Shown here: positions 27,216 to 40,700 of the stretch, one piece after another | Layout: each line of letters opens with the position of its first letter | Numbering within the stretch: position 1 is the first letter of the stretch | NCBI RefSeq assembly: GCF_017654505.1 | Contig: NC_054553.1 | Location: forward strand, 4,573,474 to 4,637,473 | DNA from: Polyodon spathula | Taxonomy: Eukaryota; Chordata; Actinopteri; Acipenseriformes; Polyodontidae | Reading direction: 5' to 3' | DNA length: 64,000 bases | Position numbers and translations under genes: made by a program | Notes under the pieces: model-generated | What the model saw: the letters and a program-made list of their open reading frames with translations, nothing else | Database searches by the model: none | Told to the model about the DNA's origin: nothing

Positions 27216-28800
27216 CGCTGACTCGCCAGGCAGCAGCAGAACCAACGTCTTCCCAAGAGGGGGGGGGGGGGCCATCTGGGTCTGTGGCATCTATACTCCA
27301 TCCTTGTGTTTCGCTGGGTAACATTTCCAAAGCCAGTCCAGCGTGGCTTTATAGCTCTTTGTATAGACATGCAAAGAAAGGAGTTATAAACTTGCCAGTA
27401 TTAATAACATGTTAACCAAATAATTACAGCGACATGTACTATATCACCAGATAAAACCTTACAAGAAACACTAAGCACGTGGGCAGTAGACTAAATGGTT
27501 AAAAGCACATATAATTGAAAAATGAACACTAGTCCTGGACCGAAGGGCAGGCAGGCAGGCAGGCTGGGGCAGCTCTGGTGGGGATGGAGGTGTGCTCTCT
27601 AGCAGAACTGTGAGAGAATGCCCTCCTGGCTCTTGCTGGCACCATGTCTGGATGTAGCCAATGCCATTGTCCCTTTAACAGCGATACACTCGCACAAATA
27701 CAACATCACGAGCCCTCCTTATACTTCCTGCGATTTCAACAAATCCAGCTGGAGGCAAACGCTGACGGGCATTTCAAGTTGCAGTTCAGAAAGCAAAGAT
27801 GAACTTGAACTCAGCATTGCCCCTGACACCCTGACACGTCCAGAACTTTAAATTCCCCTCAGCTTTTCTCCAGTATAAAGACCTGCATGAACTGGGCCCT
27901 TAGTTTGGGCTGTTTGCAGCAGGTTAGGGGCCCATGTTGCTCACACCACGTGAAGAGCATGTTTAGTCTGTTCCCATAATAACTTTGAACGACACAGTCC
28001 TGATACTTCTTAGGAACATCTATTCCTGCTCCAGGTGAAACTCATGACCAGGGAAGCCCTTAAGCGATTGAGTATAACAAAACTGGGACAGACACAAAGC
28101 AGAGTCTGAATGCTCCCTTACCGAAAGCCACTACCCCTAAACTACTACATACCAGTGTGCAAGCAGGAGCGTTCTTCACCATATGATCTTGTGCTGTAAA
28201 CAGCCGCTAACAGCATGCTGATAGAAGCAATCATTGGCAGTCCATATATGGACACAGGTCAAGCTTAATATGATGCTTTTAGTTCATGCATTCGTATTCA
28301 AATAATTTCAAACAGTATTTAAGAAAGTCTATTAATACTGCTGCAGATAACCATACACTCCTTAGTTGGATGTCTTATACTGTATACTGTGGCAGACGCT
28401 GGTGCAACATGTAGGTAGTAATGAAAGAGGCATTGAGAAGTACTTTTTGGTAAAAGCCCTGCTAATTTTACTTCATCCATTGAGATGACGTTTTTCAATT
28501 ACTAGAGTGTGCCACTGTTCTATAGTATTCCAGCCGTTGAAGCAATGAGCAGCAGTGGTTGTGGCCAGTTCAAACTACCCTGTACTCTCTACCCTGTGGA
28601 TTCAGGTTCATTTAGCAGTGATTATATGAATGTCATGTTCACTGATACTTTTTATTATGACTTTTGTCACTAAAGCTGGGGATTGCTGTCAGTAATTGTC
28701 GGCAGACCCCAGGAGTATTGTAACGAGTAGCTGGTAGCTGGCCAGGACGTTTATAAGGTTTGCTTTGGTTTTACAGGATTCCAATTTTTAAATAAAATTT
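27216..28800 (+). other. ATP1B4 3' UTR and downstream DNA
   Basis: No further coding exon is seen after the TAG. It contains a G run at about 27260-27270, a (GCAG)n patch at about 27547-27564 and an AATAAA at 28791 that could be the polyadenylation signal of a long 3' UTR. Confidence 0.5.
28791..28796 (+). terminator. Candidate ATP1B4 polyadenylation signal
   Basis: A canonical AATAAA about 1.6 kb beyond the stop codon. It is chosen because it is a clean hexamer in the right orientation; a shorter UTR cannot be excluded. Confidence 0.35.
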
Positions 28801-29568
28801 GAACCTATGAATCCGGTTTTTAATGTTGGTGTGGTTTCTAAGACTCTATTAAAATATACTATTTTCTTCTGTATGAGTTGCTGTTTTGTAGTCATACTTG
28901 TTTAGTTTAGTGAGAAATATGTAACATTTATAAAATAATAATAATATTAAATCAATATGCAAAATCAACAGCTGAACTAAATAAACTAATCTGAAAGATA
29001 AGTGTCTACTCTCTTGGTATTTATTTTCACATTGGCAAAATAAATGGTGCAATAAAGTATTTAAACCACAAGGGGGCAATTTCGTATTTCACCGGCCCAA
29101 ACATTGTACAGCGTGGAATAAGAACGCATGCTTAAAAAACTGAACTAAAATATGTTAATAAAACAGTTTAACGTGCAAAACGTTAGTATCCGGCTGCTCT
29201 AATGTTTTTGTGTAATAATAATTTCATACATTATTTTCGTTTTCCTGTGTTTTTTTTTTTTTTTTTTTTTTTTAAGCTGTAGTGTTATTAGTATATGCCA
29301 TGTTACTGAATCAGGTAAATTGAATTGAATGACACCTTTCACTGTAAACCCCATGAAATGACACGCTGTTCACAATGCACCGTTTGTATCGCCGTTTACT
29401 GCAGAATTGATAGCAATCACATGCCTTGCATTATAGATGGCACTCAGAGAGCTTGTAGCAGAGACATACTGGGTAAAAAGGCCATGGGGTGAATAAACTG
29501 AGAGCGGTCCGGTTACTCCAGGATAGTGAAATGAAATCCAGACCTGCCTGCAATGAAGGGTTAACTGT

Positions 29569-29688
29569 GGGATATAAGACTCCTATTGCATAGCAGTTAC
29601 CCATTCCAGGTTTTACTATTAGCCACAGTGTATAGGTAACAAGCTCAGGTGTGTCTAATTAAACTGTTATGCAGGAGTTGTATTTCAT
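29569..29688. mobile_element. Short palindromic DNA element (MITE-like), partial copy
   Basis: Shares GACTCCTATTGCATAGCAGT and TTTTACTATTAGCC with the copy at 16025 and ends in a decayed right terminus (TGTTATGCAGGAGTTGTATT). The middle is shortened. Confidence 0.7.
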
Positions 29689-30639
29689 TTTCTTTTTAAG
29701 ATTCAGTGGTAAGAGTGCATTTACCCTGTTTGAATATAATAATGATCTAAATATATAGCATTGCTTAAGTTTAAAACACTCTGGGCATTAAAAAAAAATC
29801 TATATCTGAAAACAACCTAATTAAAAAAAGTTTGTAACAAATAAACTTGAGTGTGTACTAGAGGACAAAACAAGACTGACTTGTACTTTAATTGTAATGT
29901 AATAAATGAAGATTTTTGTGGACTGTAAAAAGCTAGCACAGGTAAGGATGACCGTGCAGTCATTGCATCTTGGATATCACTGCAGTAAAATCCAGAATGA
30001 TCAGATACAGCTTTTGTTTGTACAATTGTCCTGGTGTTCCTTCTGTACTTTCAACTCATAAAAGAGTGTGGGATTATAAACATGTGATTTAACAGTCAAA
30101 AACAAACTGCAGGGGTAATCAGGGTTGCCAGAACACCAGGATTTCCAAAAGGATCCAGAAACCTCTGGGAGCCAGTTTTGTGAGAGCAGTGATGGCAGCT
30201 GCACAGTATTTGACTCTAGGCTCTATGTTTGGTTGAAAATCATTCAATTTGTAGCTACCTGTATACAGTACAGTTATACCTAACAAGCAATGATTATCAC
30301 ACTCCACCAATATATATCTGAATCACTATTTGAAGCTGTTATTACTGTACGTTTTCAGGAGTGTATTCAGCTTTTTTGTTTACACACAGAACAATTGAAC
30401 ACAGCATATTTAGATGAATTCAAAACACTAGCATTTGTGAAGAAGACTTTATTAAAATTAAATTTTATGCCAACATCACAGGATAATATGGATGCAGTGT
30501 GCTGATGCTATACTCAGGCAAGCACTGAACCTGCGTTATACTGTATACCATATCAACTTTCAGTTTGTGACCTGCAAAAAGTGCTTGACTTGAACCTAGA
30601 TGTGAAGAACAGATGATCTATTTCTCTAACAGTATAGAT

Positions 30640-30655
30640 ATATCTATATATATAT

Positions 30656-30715
<60 letters not shown>

Positions 30716-30716
30716 C
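30640..30716. repeat. (TA)n microsatellite
   Basis: An imperfect then perfect TA run in the ATP1B4-LAMP2 intergenic region. Confidence 0.95.
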
Positions 30717-31167
30717 GCCAGAGCGGTTATTCCATATGATGCGTGTCTCGCGGTTATTGTTTATTTTGTCTTCCTTTTACATTTTTGAAACAGCATGCCT
30801 TTGCCAAATAACATTTCAAATGGAGAGAATTTCTGAAAAAGTTAAAATGAATATTTCGTAGTGTTATGGATATATATTTCTGCTTTTTAGCTACTAAAAG
30901 AAAAGTTTGGGACTTAAATGCAGCAAATAAATAAATAAATAAATAAATAAAAACACCGAAAAATGTTGAGTTCACTGGTTCCTGGTATTTGAAAACACCA
31001 CGTTAGGAGACACAAACATGAAAGTGCTCCAGAACCCGAGTCCTCTAACCTCCCTGACAGCAGTGTAGAAACCCGTTACATCTTTTAAGAGACTGAAGCA
31101 GAATTATTGTTGTGTTAACAGGAGCAGCAGCAGCAGGAGGAGCAGCAGAAGCCACAGCAAAGAAGGG

Positions 31168-31310
31168 TTATACAGATTGGTAGCCAGTGCGACTTTTCCT
31201 TCTCCCAATCAGGTAAGAGATTAGCACAAGGATGATTAGGAAGCCCAAAGCTACCCCGACAGCGACAGGCACAAGAAAGCTCAGGTCAGAGTCCAAGAAG
31301 CACTCCTCAG
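31168..31310 (-). CDS. lamp2: LAMP2 alternative last exon, C type
   Basis: Acceptor CAG before 31310; joins exon 8 in phase (Gly/Ala codon) and reads [20 protein letters not shown], then the rest of the helix and [12 protein letters not shown], stop. The tail has the GYxxV lysosomal sorting signal and the Arg-rich motif known from mammalian LAMP2C, which is linked to nucleic-acid uptake by lysosomes. It is the most distal of the three alternatives. Confidence 0.95.
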
Positions 31311-31728
31311 CTGTTACAGAAGAAGACAGAGAAGGGGGTCAGTCAGCACAAAAGAGAATATGAAGAGAGGTCACTAAACCCATTAAGAATGTTAGCAGGT
31401 CAGTCGCTCATAAAGTCCTGTTCCTGTGAATGCAGGCAAGAATTGCACACATGCTGTTACAATGCACACACCCCTTAGGAATTAAGCCACACCTTTCCAT
31501 TAGTATTTTTTTTTTTTGGCTTGGCTGCTTTTCCCCACCTATTCAAATTAATACCAAAAAATTATGACCCAAATTCATCACATGCCACACATACAAGGTA
31601 GAAAATTAGGTTTATTGAGTAAATTCTAGGCCATAACGAAATTCAATGCAGTAAAAAAAAAAAAGCTAACGGTGGTCACTGAAATTCAGCGATAATGAAA
31701 CAAAACCTTGGAAGGCAAACAGCTATTA

Positions 31729-31768
<40 letters not shown>

Positions 31769-34700
31769 CAATGAAATTAAAGGAATCCTGCAAAAAACAG
31801 ATTACAAACAAGTACGTTTTGCATTGAACTTCTGAAACATCAAAACACAACAGCAGCAGTAACACAAAGAAATCATTCAAAATATCCAGCTTTAAACCAA
31901 TGAACGCAGGACTTCATAAACCTTCTCTAAACACAAAACATGAACAGAATGTGGATTGGGCTCATTTCTTCATTATTAAACTGTAGTTGGATTGGAAGTG
32001 CAAATCATTACAGTTCCAGGTTTAGTAAGACTTCAAATTATGTACCAATAACTTCTATAAGCAATTCAATTAAGATTTAGAATTTCCCCCATTTACTCAA
32101 AGTTCTTGTCTATATGTATTTGATCACCTGTCAGTATTTCCCATTCATTTGAAGTGGCAGATTCAGTAAACACATTACATAATTCAGGTCTTCAATAACA
32201 CAATTATGTTCAATATAAGAAGGGTTGTGTTGTTACTATTGAAGGTATCGTACTCCTGCCCCCAATGCAAAGCACTGTTGGGTGCTAGATCTGGCAGTGA
32301 GGAACATTCCAAGCCCTTCCACTCTTTTAGAACTGCTCATATCCAGCGCCGCGATTCTGACTCCTCCCAATAAGATATGCCACCAGCACTACAATAACGA
32401 GAACTGCCAGGGCTACTCCGACCGCTATGGGCACAATGTAGTTTTCTTTATCAGAAGAGCAATCTTCAGCTGGATATGGATAAAAAGTAATGCAAAAGCA
32501 ACATTTTAAAAAAAAATAAAGCATTAAACCGCTAAATATGTTTGACATATAAAACACTTCATAACCTAGACTAGCAAAACCCACAAAACAATTTATTTTT
32601 ATTTTTTTTAGTAGCCCAATTTTGAGAACAGAATTTGAGCTGCGTGACCTAACCTTTGACATATGAAGACTCAGAAAAGATGCAGAGACATGAAAACGAT
32701 GTTAGGAGGGGATAAAGAAATTCACTTTGTTAAAACGAGCTTAGCAAACCTCAGCAACAACCTCCCAAAAAAACATTACAGTGTCTTTTCCCTTTATCTC
32801 TTTTCAAGTGACCGGGACAAACATTCTGTACTTTCGCTTCACCAGGAGCAAAGTCTTAACTGATTTTCATAAAGAACGACTCAGTGACTCCGAATCTTAA
32901 ATATGTTACAAATGCAATTACAAAACCCTGCTGAATGGCTGTGCCCCCTAGCGGATGCAACATCAAACACATCCCTATCCTGGCCTGCCAATGTTTAAAG
33001 AATGTGGAATCTTTTTTTTTTTAGTATGTAATCACTTGGGTGTTTTACAAACTATTTCCCCTGAAAATAAAGCTGTTTATACAAAACCACGATGAATACA
33101 CAGAGCAATATTATTGTAAGGGGAGGGGTAATCTAAAATGCACAGAATTCCTAATTAAAACTGTTTACATTTACAGCTATGAAGAAAAGTTTGTGCCATT
33201 ACCCAACCTAGTTACATCTTGGGGCCTCATTCACAAAGTAAGGAATGTTTTGTTAAAGGTGTTTTTAAAAAGACCACTTTGATTAAAAAAGCAACCTTTC
33301 GTATCACAAAGTTTATTCACTAAATAACAGCACTGTTTAATTCACAATAATGTCTCAAACACTCTTTAAAAAAAAAAAACAGCCCTTAAACAACTCCATC
33401 AAAGCAGTCTCTAAAGTTTTTATTAGGGCAACTTATGTACAAAAAAAGGTGTAAAATTCTTTAGGGAACGAAAGCAAACTTGTGCAAGATTTCAGGAAAA
33501 TACATCAGAACACCTTTAAAATGAAACAAACATTGAGCTACAGTATATTCCCAAAAGCACAGTCAATTCTGCACACATAATCCAAGTTTTAGAGTTAATG
33601 CAAACTTCCAAAAGCACAAATACAACCAAGATTAACAAAAGCTAACGCCCCCAGCACTTCTTAAACGTTCTGGCTAATGCAAAGCAAAAAAAAAAAAAAA
33701 AAGTATTATGCTTTTCCTATGAACGGTGAATACTTGCCAAACATTTTTACAACCACTGCTCTTAAGATTCGTATGCACTGGAGAAGAGGAGCACTTTATA
33801 ATCAAAGGCTGCAGCCTTTTTGTATTCAACAAAGTGATGAAATCAGTAACGAAGCAACTGCTCTCCCCGTTCTGCTCGGTTACCACAGGAACATGGGCTT
33901 TACACACAGCACAGATTAGACTTGCACTGCAACAGCAACAGACTAGTTTAGATATTTGCGAGGACATGCAGTCAAATACATGTATAACCTTTCTTGTTTT
34001 GTATAGCCTTTATAATAAAAACAATATCCACAAAAACTAAAATGGCAATACATGTCAAAACAGAACAGCAGTATCTTATGACAGCTGATAAATGACAGCT
34101 GTTTAAACAGGGACAGAATTTCTGCACTGCGATATAGAAAGTCAGCAGCAGTTGCCACATTTACCCTCCAAATCTTACAGTTGTAAAAGTACTAAGCGTT
34201 AAAACACAGAACGGAAAATAAGCATCCCTGCACAGCTTAAGTGAAGATGCTTACAGTACTGAAACAGGTTCACCAAGAGCTGGCTGCAAAAAAGTGAACA
34301 CAGCAACTCCTGCAACAAAACTGTTACGACCTTGCCTAGCAATTAAGGACCCTGTACGTTTAATACTTCCCTAAACAGCGTGGAAATAGGGCATGCAAGT
34401 TACTTTACACAATTTAGAATTATTGCAAAAGAAAAAACAACAAGGCTTCAGCACACTGATCACTGCAAGAAAATATGACAAAATCTTTGCAAACAAACAA
34501 AAAAAATACACAAGAAATTCCCTTTATAATCCCATGAGCTAGCTGGAACTGGACCCATTGTGCCAATTTATAGAAGTTTCTCCCGAATCAAAAGACAAAC
34601 TAAATGTTGCAGTGAGACATGCCGGCATCAAACACAGATTATGAAATGTTTGGATGAGAAGTCTCTTTTTAACCAAATTCCAGCAGGTCACTGCAACATT

Positions 34701-37700
34701 TCAAAAGCTACATTTTTGCCAGTGCGATAAATGTTTGGGTCGGCAGCAAACAACCAAAATAATCCACTATTTATGGAGTGCAGCTGCAGTGCTGCACTGA
34801 AATCTAACACTGGCTACACGGGTTTCTATTATTTTTATTGTCACTGTTACATCAAAGACGACAATGACTTCTAGTCTGGTCGTATATTTTAACATTACAT
34901 AATACACCATTAGGAATTTGGTAAGCTTAAAGTTAAGCCAGCTTCACTGTGCAAATGACAGTAGGAAAACAATGAACAATGCCCTACAATTGCAAAGGAG
35001 TGCTTTTGTAGCCAAGTATCGTCATCTGCAGCACTCTGCTCTCCCATAATCAGGAGGCTAAACTAAGTGCAGACATAGCCAATTCACTATTTATTCTTTG
35101 TCTATATTATATCTTTGCAGCTTGGATACAGTGGCAAACACCCTTTATAACATTTTTTTTATTACAGTATATAGTGCAATAAAAAAATGTACAACTTCCA
35201 AATTTAAGTGTAGGGATGCTACAAAATAAAGGTTGAGTTATAGATGTACATGGATGAATTAAAGAAATGAAAACAAAGGGCTAACTATACAGGAGGCAAG
35301 TGCAGGTTCAATGTATCTCGCATATTAAAAATGTTGTTGGTTATAAGTGGTTAATCAAGTCATTAAAAAAAAAACTCCCAAAGCAGATCAGAAGTGCCAG
35401 CTGGGGGTACACTTTAACACTCTGCTTAAGATCATAAGAGATTAATACATTTTAATGATTGCAGCTGATCAACTGCTCTGCACATTTCCATAGTACAAGT
35501 CAAAGATCTGGCCAGATAGCTGTCTGATGAGTCTTAATCTTGGTTATATCCCAGAACTAGCAGCAGTCACGATTTGGAATGGGAGAGCATTCATTGTTTT
35601 CTCCCTTATAATGCCCAATATACCATCTCAGTAGCTACTGGTGAACAGCTGGTGATCCTAGTACAGCATACCCATGATGCAAATCAGACAAAAACAGCAC
35701 CTGGAATCTGTGCAAAGCATTAGAGCAATGTGCACACATTACCCTTGTGACAGGACTTTCCTGTAGTTTTGGTAGATAGCCGTTTCACAGGCCTTGGAAA
35801 ATGTCTGAAGAGAGTTTGGCTCAGACTGGTCGATTACAAAAACAGAACCTGCACTTGCTCCATGGAGTGAAAAAAAAAACAAAGTGATTTTCTGAGATTG
35901 CAGAATGAAACCATTGGGGTTATTAGTTTGCTTCATGATTTTCATCACTTTAAAGGGTCTGATATCCAACGTAGGTCTTTCTTCTACCAATCACATAAGC
36001 AATCACAACAATGACAATCAAGCCTGCCAGGGCAGCGCCAACAATGATTGGAATCAGAAGGCTGCTGTCGTCCAGTGAGCACTCATGGGCTGCAGACAGA
36101 AAGACATTATGCAGAAAAATGTAATTAAAAAGAAATAGATTGATTTTATGAATGAAAAAAAAAAAAAGAACAGGTGGTCAAAAACAAACCAAACTTTTTA
36201 CAGCACCCTTTTTTTTCTAAAAGTGACAGCTACCACACAAGACATAAGACATGGCTTTCAGGACAACCTGAGTTTAGTGCAGATAGAAAGAATGTGTTTG
36301 AGTGCCCATTGTAATAGCAAGGTTCGGTTATTTAGTTCGAGCATTTTAACTCTGATATTGTTAATATTGTTATTGTTAATATTGATATTGTTAAAAAATA
36401 CACATTGATTTTTTTTTAAATTTTGAGTGTTTAATATTTTAAATATCTTATTTTATCTGAGTGAAAGGAGAGTCCGGTATTAGCATGACGTAAATAACAG
36501 CTATTCTCAGGAATCATGGCTCTCAAAGGTGGTCAGATACTGTAGTTGTAAGGTCAGCTGATAAGCCATTTGGCTTTTATCCACTGAATACAAAAAGCAT
36601 CATTTTTGCAGCTTGTACAGAACGTACTGAATGATCCACCCATCATAACCCCTAGTTTATTTGATCGAGATCTCCAAAACATACCTGTAGAATATTTTCC
36701 GTTGGTCACGTTGAAAGGCTGCACCCTCAGATCATAAGTGTTGATGTAGAGCTTGTCGGTAACCTTGAACACCTGGTCCTTGTTGCACATGTAGGAGCTG
36801 CCCAGGGTTGCCTCCCAGTAACTTAGATTGTTGTTAATTCCAAGTTGTTGTGCTGAAACATTCAAGATACATTGAATACATATATAAAAAGGTACGTAAA
36901 TACTGCTACATTTTCACTTCCACAAAGCTACTCGTTTTAAACCCTATTCTGATATGCTTGTCCTTGTATCCACCTCTATGCCTCTATGGCATAAATTTAC
37001 TCCCTAACCACAGTTCGCTCTACTCTGCTTAGAAGAACAATGTACAGCTTTGCCATAAACAAGTATCTTCCTGAAATTGGACAATGCCATTTAGATGTAA
37101 CTCAAATGGAAAGTCTTAAAGAAAACGCAATTAATTTAAATTTCACTTACCAGAGCCATTGACCACTGTGGTTACATTCACTCCTTTAAGATAGAATGTC
37201 TTTGAACTGCGCTGTTAAAAAAAAAAGGGACAGACACAGTTACCAACATTGCATTCAACTCTGAATATTAGCATTACAATGCATCAGGTCAAAAAGAAAC
37301 AGCTGTATCTGAATGCATATTTGTCCTTTAACATATGAACAATTCATAGTTACATTGTTGAGGTACAGCTAAAGGGCTTACTGTAGCGAAGGAGAAAACA
37401 AGATAAACGGTGTCCCTCTCATTCAGTATTATGGTGGAGGTGTTGCCCCCACAGGCTCCTGACGCAGTGGTTACATTGGGTTCAATGTTCTTCACTTCCC
37501 ACGGCGCCTAAAAGTAAAAAACACAATACCAACTGTAAACAAATGTGGAGCATCATACACCACATTGCATTTCTTCAACAAATCTAGATACCCCAGTGCT
37601 TTCTCCCACATGTGCTGTGCACAGCCCCCCCCCCCCCCCCCCAGGACATAGCCTCTCCTGTACCCTTAGCCTCTTAGAAAAGCTGCAGCTGCACAGAAAT

Positions 37701-40700
37701 ATCCAGATGGGGCGTATTAGTGATGTGTGACGATATAGTGAGATGCATTTTAGGACTACATTGCAGTTCACCAGGAAAAAGGGCATTTCCTGGATTAAAT
37801 AAATGATTGTACCGCACCGTACCTGGGCAGTGGTGCTGTAGTTGAACTGCAGTCCCATGGTGATAATCAGGCATGTCTCATTGCCCCTGAAAACCTTGTA
37901 TGTTTCCTTATCTGGTTTGGGGGTTGGAGTTGGTTTTGGAGTAACGGTGGGAGCTGCAGTTGTTACATTAGTCACTGGAGCTACAGTCGTTATATTAGTC
38001 ACCGGAGCTACAGTCGTTGGGGTATCAGCACTACACACAGTGGCTGTAAAAAACAAAAAAACAAACAAAATGTACAAATAGGATTTAAACCAGGTATCAA
38101 GCAGAAGAATGGCAACAACAATACAAGACAGAACAATACGTTCTGGTCCAACGTGAGAGGCAGAAAAACACCAGAACTCGCACACTGTGCACAAAAAGGA
38201 AAAGGAATGCTTTATTTTCATGCTTACCGTCTTTACTTCGATTTCCATCTCTAATGTACGCTTGAATACTGACATTCCAAAAGGTCTGGGTGACATTGCC
38301 TTGCTTAAAAACGTTATCGCTCATACATCTGTAGTAGTGATCCATGGGCACAGGTGGCATTGTGTCATTGGCCACAACCTTGATAACACCTGAGACGAAT
38401 TGCACAAAAAAACATATAAAAAGAAACTGCACGCATCCAATAAGGAAAGTAAAAACTGGTTAATTTATTTGAATGTGGGCATATTTTATAGGGGGGTTAT
38501 ATATACATATATATTTTTTTACAATACAAGGTGTCAATTGTAAATACAAACTTGTATATTTAACTTGAGGTGGAGGGAACTGCACCCAACCACAATTACA
38601 CAAAATCGGTCCCTCTATCCCATACAAACAGAGCAGAGACACTAACCTTTTTGAGAGGCATTATGAAAGATGGTGCTGTCACTGACATTATAGCCAAAGA
38701 TAAATACATCTCCATGGTACGAAGTATTGCTATGTGTGAAGTTAATGCTCCAATAGTGGCCATTCCCAAAACTGATTTTTAAAAAAGGGGCGACTGTCTC
38801 ATTGCCACAGCTGCTTCCTGCTGTTGTTACATTTGTTGGCAGGACAAATTCTGCAGTGCTCTAAAACACAAACAAAGTCAGTTTGTGAAAGCACAAATCA
38901 CTCACCAAGAATATAAACATACAACAGGAACAGAATCAGTTATCTCCACATTACTGTATCTACAGTATTGATCCAGTACATTTGAATGACATAGGCTTAG
39001 CAATACCCATCAAGCTGGAAATACAACGAGAGTTCAAGGAGACACATGACAATTATTAATCTAAAGAAAAGGCAAAGCTAGAGTACAATGCAACAAGTAA
39101 ACACAAACACTGACACAATGGAAAAGAATCCCTACTCCAAGTGTTTTTTTGACAGTAAATTGGACCCATTTATAAACCCATTTATAAACATGCCCTTAAA
39201 CATGGTTCTGGACCTTGGTTGTATCCTATTACTATCAAACTGGACCCAAATAACAACTTGTAATCCAACTGCTTTAAAGGTTCACTTACTATATTGTGTA
39301 CATTGAATGTTATGAGAGCTACCCATAAATGGACTTTTAGAAGTATTAAAATAATACCACAATCCCAAGCTAAAACATCACTTTCCTACAAATATTAAAA
39401 AACATTTGTCCCTTTTGCAAAGCACTGCACCCATTTTGCAAATGAGAGAGAGATATATAGATAGATACATAAATACATACAGTGTAAATTGACTGGCAGG
39501 CAACAGTCAACATAAACCACACATAGGTAATATGATCTGGAAATCTAGAAACCAGACACACTCCAAAAGCCAAAAATGCACTTAAATCATTAAAAAGTAC
39601 TTACAGGTGTAGAATTGCTGGTCTCATATTGAACGGTGAAATTCACCATCATTTCAGCGTAGATGCATGTCTTATTTTTCTCATCTAAAACTTCTGCTAC
39701 AGTTGCATCAGACTGTAGGACTCCTGTGTATGTTAGAAACAAAAACACACATTAGGGGATGCATATATCACATCTGCCCCACGGTCAATTTGGATTTGGG
39801 AAAAAATTAGGGATGCAACAAAAAGAACAACAATTGTCTAAAATAGAGATAACACACCAGGTCTGTACCAAACACCCAAGACCTTTGTTGGATTTGGGCC
39901 ACGCAAGCCTGGGGCAGTACAGGCAGATCCCCTTTTAATACAGATCTTTTACCCAAATTGTGATGGGACCTGCTGTCACCCCATAAGAGAGAGAGAGAGA
40001 GAGAGATCTAAAATAATAAAACGTCTCATTAGACTTATCCAACAGAGACAGAACAGAATGCCCATTCTAGCTGGCTCTTCTCTTCAGTCCAATCGTCAGC
40101 CTCGTGTGGAATATCTTAAATGCTGCATCTAGAATGAAAGCTGCTACAGCAAAGTGATAATGCAATCCATAGCTTCTTCACACTAGTGACAAGTGTTCCA
40201 TTCAGCCATGGAAAAGCTCACAGCATTTACCATACTCCAGATTCCATTTGTAAGTGATAAATTCACACCCATACTTGAATTTCTTTTTGCATTGCAGCTG
40301 ACAATTCAATTAAAGATAGTTCCTGCAGAAACAGGCCTTGGGTTATTAAGAGTGCAAAAAAATATTCGGGTGTACCTCAGACAGCTAGTTGATTGAAAGC
40401 ATAAACTTATACCTTTAATTGATCAAATATGTTGTTTTGGGGAAATATGCAAGGTATTCACTAATTTCAGACTGAGCATACCAATCTTAAAAGTATTTTA
40501 AAACTTACAGTACTTATTTTATCTCTTAAAATTGTGTTAGTACCATTTTAAATTTATCATGAACAGTCCATTTCAGCACATCAACATGTAGGTCTAAACA
40601 GCCCGATATCAGAGCAAGAGCATTAAAAAAATACTTTGCACTTTAATGGAGTTCCATTATACACATTAGTTTAGTTACTGCCAAATACTCTGAAAACACA

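Larger units (their letters stand above)
28801..31167. other. Convergent intergenic region between ATP1B4 and LAMP2
   Basis: AT-rich and noncoding. It contains a T tract at about 29251-29273, the MITE-like copy at 29569-29688, (TA)n at about 30640-30716 and (AAAT)n at about 30925-30951. The part next to 31168 is the 3' UTR of the LAMP2C transcript, with a CAG/CTG-rich patch at about 31122-31160. Confidence 0.6.
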
